Positions 58,686 through 64,000 of a stretch of 64,000 bases of DNA are shown in pieces. The stretch is from Erodium maritimum (lineage: Eukaryota; Streptophyta; Magnoliopsida; Geraniales; Geraniaceae). The notes beneath the pieces were generated by a model. The model was given only the letters and a program-made list of their open reading frames with translations, was not told the DNA's origin and searched no databases. Location: assembly GCA_963921825.1 (NCBI GenBank), contig OY997591.1:38461825-38525824 (forward strand). The letters are read 5' to 3'. The position numbers and the translations under genes are program-made. Numbering within the stretch: position 1 is the first letter of the stretch; every line of letters starts with the position of its first letter.

Positions 58686-58749
58686 ATACTGGTAATTATT
58701 CTCGCCTGTCACGCGGGTGACCCGGATTCGTTCCCCAGCAACGGCACCA
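58686..58749 (+). other. tRNA-Asp(GTC)-like sequence including CCA, at an LTR/pol junction
   Basis: From CATACTGGTAATTATTC onward the DNA follows the plant tRNA-Asp sequence as I recall it: anticodon arm CTCGCCTGTCACGCGGG (anticodon GTC), variable region, T-arm (GGATTCGTTCCCC with changes) and acceptor end CAACGGCACCA. The 5' acceptor strand is missing. Nuclear tRNA genes do not encode CCA, so this came from a mature tRNA. On the minus strand its end (TGGTGCCGTTGCTGGGG) is a primer-binding site next to an LTR, but the match extends over about 60 bases instead of the usual 12-18. It is not a working tRNA gene. Confidence 0.65.
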
Positions 58750-58755
58750 TTAACT

Positions 58756-60029
58756 TGACACTCTGAGAATTACTCTCATCTTGGCACATCAAGCGTACCG
58801 GTCGTCAAGTATTAATCGGGGTTTAGTCTTAATTATCGTACCCAAGGGAGCAAACACTTTAGTTGATTAATTCATTGGTCAAGCTATTCCTATACCGATG
58901 ATTGGTTTTGTTTTAGAAAATAATAACTTCATTCAAGTTATGAGAATATATGAATGATCCAAAAACAAATGACAAAATCACAATGGGATTGTAAATCAGA
59001 GAAAAAAGCGATCTAGGACATTAACGGGGTTCGATTGTGATGAACAACTTTACAAGGTTCGGTATACATTTGCAACTAATATTATTCTAAGGGCAACGAG
59101 AATTCTCTCAATGTAGTCCTAACCATCTCTCGATCGTATTAGGACCCTAATATACTCAGTCCACCTAATTATCTCTAATCTAGGTGTAAAGCGTTATATA
59201 GCACTATAATCTATGAATTCCTATAACTTTCGGGTTTTACTTCTATAGTTATTGCACTCGTGTCAGTCTAACAATTTTCTAGCTTAGATTAAAACCCGAG
59301 CTACCTCATTTCTCAATTGTTGGTTCACAAGATTTAATCAATTATCACTTGATCAAGGCGACAAAGCAATACGAATAGAATTAGATAGTCAAAATCCTAA
59401 TACTATTTTAACAAACGTATAACCGAGACAAGTTAAATCAATTCAACACATTAGTTCATAGCACAAGAATAAGAACACAATGAGATGAATAAACCACTGA
59501 AATTCATATTAAATAATAAGAGTAATACAAATATATATAGAGTTTTGAATTCAATCTACACAAATCCTTTGATGTTCTAATATCTTGCTTTCGATCTTCT
59601 CTCCAAATTCTCCAAGCTCCAAAGTGTGTTTTTTTTTCCTAATTTCGTGATCCTATCAAATCTGACCTAAAGTCCCTTTTATATGGCGAGTTAAATTTGA
59701 TTAAAAACGGAAAACGCAGCTTGAAATCACGTTTCTGACGCTTGCACGCTGTGCATTTCCCGGTGCATCTTAAGTTGCATGGCAACTTGCACACCGTGCA
59801 AGTTTCTGATGCATTTGTCTGGTGCCTCTGTTCCAAAATGCACTGATTCTTTGCGCGACGTGCAACAAATCGGTGCACTGTACTTGCACTTCTGCCCAAC
59901 TTTCAATTTCGCTCCGTTTCACTCCCGAATTGCCTCTTTTGCTCCAAAAGATTGGCGAACCCTGAAACAAGACCAATTACCAATATGATAGTAAAATGTA
60001 TCAACCTATACTGAATCGGGACTAAAAAG
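58756..60029 (-). mobile_element. Gypsy LTR (part), minus strand, with tRNA-Asp priming
   Basis: The plus strand starts TGACACTCTGAG, giving a CA end on the minus strand, six bases from the tRNA-Asp primer-binding site. On the minus strand a TATA box (CATATAAAAGGG, about 59687-59676) and a TGCA-rich upstream stretch (59745-59890) look like U3. A GGAGCAAAAGAGG segment resembles Tat/Athila-type LTRs. tRNA-Asp priming is known for that branch. The start of the LTR is not seen, because Copia element I begins at 60030. Confidence 0.55.
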
Positions 60030-60304
60030 TGTCAGCCTCAGTGCCCCTAGTCCAATCGTATATCTAATCGTTGGCAATATAATAAAGCGGCTTTTAATAT
60101 TACTTAAGTGTTGGAGTAGTATGTCGTCTATGTTTCCGATATATGCCCACCATGCAAATAGAACCATAGATCAGGATGGATCACACTCGATGAGGTACCT
60201 AGTCAATAGTCTTCGCTAGAAGCGACTAGTATGAAATATGACTCTTGATGGTTTACGTTCTATTGGTCATTAGAAAGGTTTTCGGAGTCTGATCGTAGAC
60301 ATCA

Positions 60305-60314
60305 TGTGGGACAT
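60305..60314. repeat. Target site duplication of retroposon K, left copy
   Basis: TGTGGGACAT is repeated at 61964-61973. The uninterrupted LTRs of G and H show a single copy at this point (ATGTGGGACATGATATTGG), which confirms the insertion. Confidence 0.88.
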
Positions 60315-61963
60315 TTTTTTTGATAAGCTCGAAAATTTTATTAATAAGACCGATTCCAAGAAAAAGAAAAGAAATGCCATGCATCAATCAGGAGCAGGGT
60401 AAAAGAGGTCAAAAGACCCGAACACGCTTACAAAGGAATTCTGCTATGGGAGAACTATAAGGAAACCTTATCCCAGAAAACGATAAAACGAACAAACAAC
60501 AACAACTAGTGAGCTTAATTCTGTCCAGCCTTATGAGAAGATCTCCACAAGGTTGAAACAGGAGGCCCTGCCTTGATGAATCGTTCCCGAGTCAAAGAAC
60601 AAGCTCTCGAACGAGTACCGATAGTATAAATAGGAGGTCAGCTATGACGAGGTTGGAGGAGTGCCTCCTTCCAAGGACTGCTCTCCTTCTCCTCCGCTTC
60701 CATAGAGGCTTTGGCTTCAATCAATTCCTGATGAACCGAACAATCAATCAAACATACAATAGAGCCTCCGACTTTCACACTCACCCTTCCTCACACCCAT
60801 GTGTCACAAAACGCGCCTCAACAATCTCAGTTGTGTGCGGCTCATGTAGCTTCGAAGAAATCAACGGAGAATCATGGGTTTTAAGGCCCTGATCCTCAAT
60901 CGATACTCCTGAAACGCCTATACCCGATTCGAAACTGGAAGAATCCGAAGCAAGTAGATTGTGAAAGGATTGGCGCAAAGATTTTACGATCTCTGCCAGA
61001 GCCAAAACTGATGAGCATTCAACCGTCGGAAAAGAATTTCGTTCACCATTCAGGAAGAGCTTCAAAATAGACCCAAACTCAGAAGGGCAGAGACTATCCT
61101 CCTTCCCTACCAAACCTGGGCCCTGTAAACCCAAGCTCTGATTGTTGTTTCGATTTACAGAAACGACATCATCTTTAGTTGGAACCCTTTTTACGAGGAA
61201 GAGTTCCTTCTCGGGCTTAACAAAGGCCATGAAAAGCTTGAAGCCGTTGAATTTGAACCCATCATATGCATCAATGGCTAATTGAGTTGACACCGAAGAT
61301 TGAAAATAAACAAAGTCGAAACACTATCCTTTTTTGTTAGGCCGCTTCAGGGCAATGGCGGATACAACAGTACCGAACTCACTAAAAGTGGCCCGCATCC
61401 ACTCATCCGAAGTAGCGAACGGTAAGTTATAAACAAATAATTTAGTACATGAGGCTTTAGGTCCATCAGGGTCAGCTAAAAAGGCCTTACTTGGAACCCC
61501 CACATTACCTGACAGAGGCCCATAACCGATTAAGTGTTGAGACGCACCACCAACTGATATTTTGGGATTACGAATCGCAAAAGGATCCCTTATAAACGCC
61601 TGAAAAGTCGGAACCGATTGATGAATTCGGAAAACAGATTCAGATGACACATGATTCGAATCCGAAATTGTGTCCGAGATTGGGGGAGACGAAATCTCAG
61701 CTGAATCATTGACCACTCCTCCTCTAGACGCGAGATCCGGCGCAATACTCACCGGCACAACAAGAACAAAGGCAGGCTCCATCAACGGCTACATCGACGA
61801 GTGCTCTGAAAAAAATGGATTACCCTGTGTCGAAGCCAAGCTCGGCTTCACAAAGTGAATAGGGTTCACAAACTCTGCATTCTCACAAGTTTTGGACACG
61901 CCATGGCGTTCTGACTTCTTTGATCGTCGGTCAGAAGTATGAACCTTTGATCGGTTTTCTCTT
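60315..61963 (-). mobile_element. RRM-encoding retroposon K (LINE-type, no reverse transcriptase)
   Basis: 1649 bases on the minus strand, inserted in the LTR of Copia element I with a 10-bp duplication. The 3' end is TTCGAGCTTATC plus eight A bases. It contains one long RRM ORF (61785-60781) and a 3' untranslated part (60780-60315), with about 180 bases upstream of the ORF. No endonuclease or RT is present. Size, order and RRM sequence match retroposon J. Since it interrupts the LTR, it is younger than element I. Confidence 0.82.
60781..61785 (-). pseudogene. RRM protein of retroposon K
   Basis: The frame covers 335 codons with one internal TAG (61324-61326) and no frameshift. The first ATG pair is MMEPAF. 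Residues 1-110 are serine/proline-rich. The RRM has RNP2 KLFVYNLPF, a helix (EWMRATFSEFG), VVSAIALKRPNKKG, the TAG, and then RNP1-like FDFVYF, followed by LAIDAYDGFKFNGFKLFMAFV. The TAG sits in the RNP1 loop. The C-terminal 140 residues have no clear domain. About half of the residues from EWMR to RNP1 match retroposon J. It probably bound RNA in an ORF1-like particle. A host RRM gene retrocopy is the alternative. Confidence 0.75.
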
Positions 61964-61973
61964 TGTGGGACAT
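61964..61973. repeat. Target site duplication of retroposon K, right copy
   Basis: Second copy of TGTGGGACAT. From here the Copia LTR continues (GTTGTTGGACGACCC), as in the uninterrupted LTRs of G and H. Confidence 0.88.
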
Positions 61974-63242
61974 GTTGTTGGACGACCCAACCTGAATATG
62001 TTCCATAGATTAGGTCATGAACATGTTCAGAGTCATTGCTTGTAGGGTACCCTTAGACCGAGGAGTCTATATGATTGCTATGCAGTAAACAACCAAGTTT
62101 GACCTGAAAGCCCAACGTTGCACCCTGACTGGGCTACCATAACGGCCAGGATTGGCTTAGGGAATGACTGCATGATTAACATGATAGACGGCTAAGGGTT
62201 TTATCCCTCATACTGCGGTATGGGAAATATATCTGGTTCACGGTCGCTTGATCGTGAGTGACTGACAGAAAGCATGGCCATGCACATGATATAGGGTATC
62301 ATAAGGTTATTCATCTCATATATCAAGGAACATTGATTGAGAATAATAAGGATGACGACTTTATGCCTTATCTCAATCAGGATATCGGAGATAAGGGATA
62401 ACGACAAGGACGAAGGAAATGTCAGAATCGACAGGGGGCGATTCGTTTTGCACGGTCAGGCGGTACTGAGTCTCATCAGTCGCCAGATTAGTAAGATCAA
62501 GTAAAATGGGATTTTACGTTGATCTTTCCGACATGCATAGGCCTAATGGTCACACCGACAATTTGATACTAGTTAAGAACATGACGAACCTAAGTTGGAT
62601 GAAATCATAGCGGGAATTGCCACAGTGGACTGGCTAGCATATTGGGCTCGGCATGGGATCTCTTGGAGAGGCCCATGGTCGGGCCGCATAGGCTAGGCCC
62701 ATCAAGGATTTAATTCATTAGATGACTAATTAATCTTGTTGACCAAAATTGGGTGGGACCCAATTTCCACTAAACTAATAAACTTGGATAATTAATTAGC
62801 TCCACCTTGCACCTAGGCTTGGACACTTGTCTAATGATGGAAGCTAAGTGATATGACTAAATGCAATTAACTCCACATGCGAGAGGTGTTGGGATAATAT
62901 AACATGAAAGTGTAGAGAAAGAGAGAGAACAACTTCTTCTTCTTCTCATACCTTGGCCGAATCCCCCCTCCAAGCTTCATGGTTGTTTATGCATGTTCTT
63001 GAGTCATCAAACTCAAGAACTACATTGGTGTTGATTCCATCTCTGATACGTAGGCATCCAAGGGACCCAAGCCAAGCATTTCGTTGGTGTTCTACTTCTC
63101 TTTTCTTCAAGAATTAACAAGGTGATGTTCTTGAAACCTTGCTGAATTTTCAACCTTGTTCTTCATATTTGGTAGATTTAATTAACTTTATTTGTGGTTA
63201 ATTTCCGCTGCAATTCTTGTCCACGACATCAAGTTCCAACAG

Positions 63243-63254
63243 TGGTATCAGAGC
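63243..63254 (+). other. Primer-binding site, tRNA-Met(i), Copia element I
   Basis: TGGTATCAGAGC lies one base after the LTR end and is identical to the site in elements G (30465-30476) and H (35410-35421). Confidence 0.9.
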
Positions 63255-64000
63255 TTGGCTATCAACGGGAAAAACAAGAGCTGAGACTTTCAATTTTGGT
63301 GTTGGAAATTTTGAAGTGCTTGCTGGTTTTTTATTTAAAGTACTTAAAAATGCATCTTAGCTTCTTATTTTCATGTTTTGGCATATTTGGATGTCTGCTT
63401 GATTGATAACATAATTTAATTTCTTGCATGTGTGTTTTATGCATGAAATTGGTGATTTTTGAAATAAAATAAAATCTGATTTTTTTGGACAAAGTTTAAT
63501 TTTCGGGGTCACGAGACGAGGACATTCGAGGAGCCGATCCCGTGACCGGATGGGGCTCCGTTGGACGGAGCTAGGCCGAGTCGTGACTATTGGATAGTCG
63601 GAACGTCGGGGCTAAACCATTTGGGGAATTGCGACGAGTTTCGAACCATCATGATGAACCTCAAAATTAAACGTTCGGAAAATTCTTTTTTGAAACCTGT
63701 TTCGATAAACCGTGTAATAATTTTCGAAACTTGGAAGCTAATTAAAATAAGTCATATCTCGCTATTTGATAACACGTTGTATGATGTGATGGTTTTGCAT
63801 GGTGCATGTTAATAGCCCCGGGTAGTTTTTTTGCTTTTCTCGGACTGCGTGGCGATAGTGTTAGCGTGTAACTATTCTTTTAAAGGTGTGGTCGTCGTAC
63901 CACTTGTTTGTAATAATTATTATTTCCCGACCTGCGAGTCATGTATTTTATTGTAACCGATATCGTCGGATTGGAGACGAAGGAGCTCAAGAGGCGAGTG

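Larger units (their letters stand above)
60030..64000 (+). mobile_element. Copia element I: 5' LTR and leader, leaving the window
   Basis: The LTR runs from TGTCAGCCTCAGTGCCC (60030) to AAGTTCCAACA (63241) and is about 1.56 kb without the inserted retroposon K. The primer-binding site TGGTATCAGAGC is at 63243-63254. The leader (63255-64000) aligns with 30477-31240 of element G. The LTR is clearly related to, but well diverged from, those of G and H, so it is a sister subfamily. Coding parts lie beyond the window, so its state cannot be judged. Confidence 0.9.

Noticed and set aside
58686-58749. A functional tRNA-Asp gene
   Set aside because: The 5' acceptor strand is missing, the T-stem is mismatched and CCA is encoded, so it is a tRNA-derived fossil.

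Overview
This is plant nuclear DNA. It holds one recognisable host gene, a RING-H2 ubiquitin ligase of the ATL family near the left edge, and about 60 kb of transposable elements nested inside one another. LTR elements primed by initiator tRNA-Met, very long Gypsy LTRs, a hAT transposon and poly(A)-tailed retroposons all fit a flowering plant. I cannot name the species. There is no sign of an operon, CRISPR array, rRNA gene or intact tRNA gene.

Left part (1-9077): a Copia pol fragment runs off the edge (1-757). The ATL gene follows (1074-1772, with a conserved C-terminal tail in another frame to 1857). A hAT transposon remnant comes next (2439-3140 and 8492-9077). It is split by a 1.6 kb retroposon encoding an RNA recognition motif (RRM) protein (3141-8474, 17-bp target duplication), and that retroposon is split by a 3.7 kb solo Gypsy LTR (3451-7155, duplication GCTCC).

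Middle left (9078-19108): a broken Gypsy element with protease-edge, RT and RNase H parts (9078-13985), a short unique stretch, a second solo LTR of the same family (14461-18283, duplication AACGG), and a unique AT-rich flank carrying a direct repeat.

Centre (19109-55633): four elements sit inside one another. Gypsy E (minus strand, duplication CTCGT) is split by Gypsy F (plus strand, 22745-49890, near-duplicate CTCCG/CTTCG). F is split by Copia G (28776-45690), and G is split by Copia H of the same family (33721-42182, duplication CGTGT). By eye, LTR divergence falls from outside to inside (E, then F, then G, then H), as this order of insertion predicts. All four are broken as coding units, yet H has almost identical LTRs and so is very young.

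Right part (55634-64000): unique and LTR-like sequence, a minus-strand chromovirus pol remnant (about 56690-58673), a degenerate tRNA-Asp-like sequence that includes CCA at an LTR/pol junction (58686-58749), part of a minus-strand LTR (58756-60029), and the 5' LTR and leader of a Copia element leaving the window (60030-64000). That LTR carries a second RRM retroposon (60315-61963, 10-bp duplication).

The best candidates for something undescribed are the RRM-only retroposon family, the tRNA-Asp sequence at the LTR/pol boundary, the modular tandem arrays inside the Gypsy LTRs and leaders, and the 292-bp target copy on both sides of the Copia nest.
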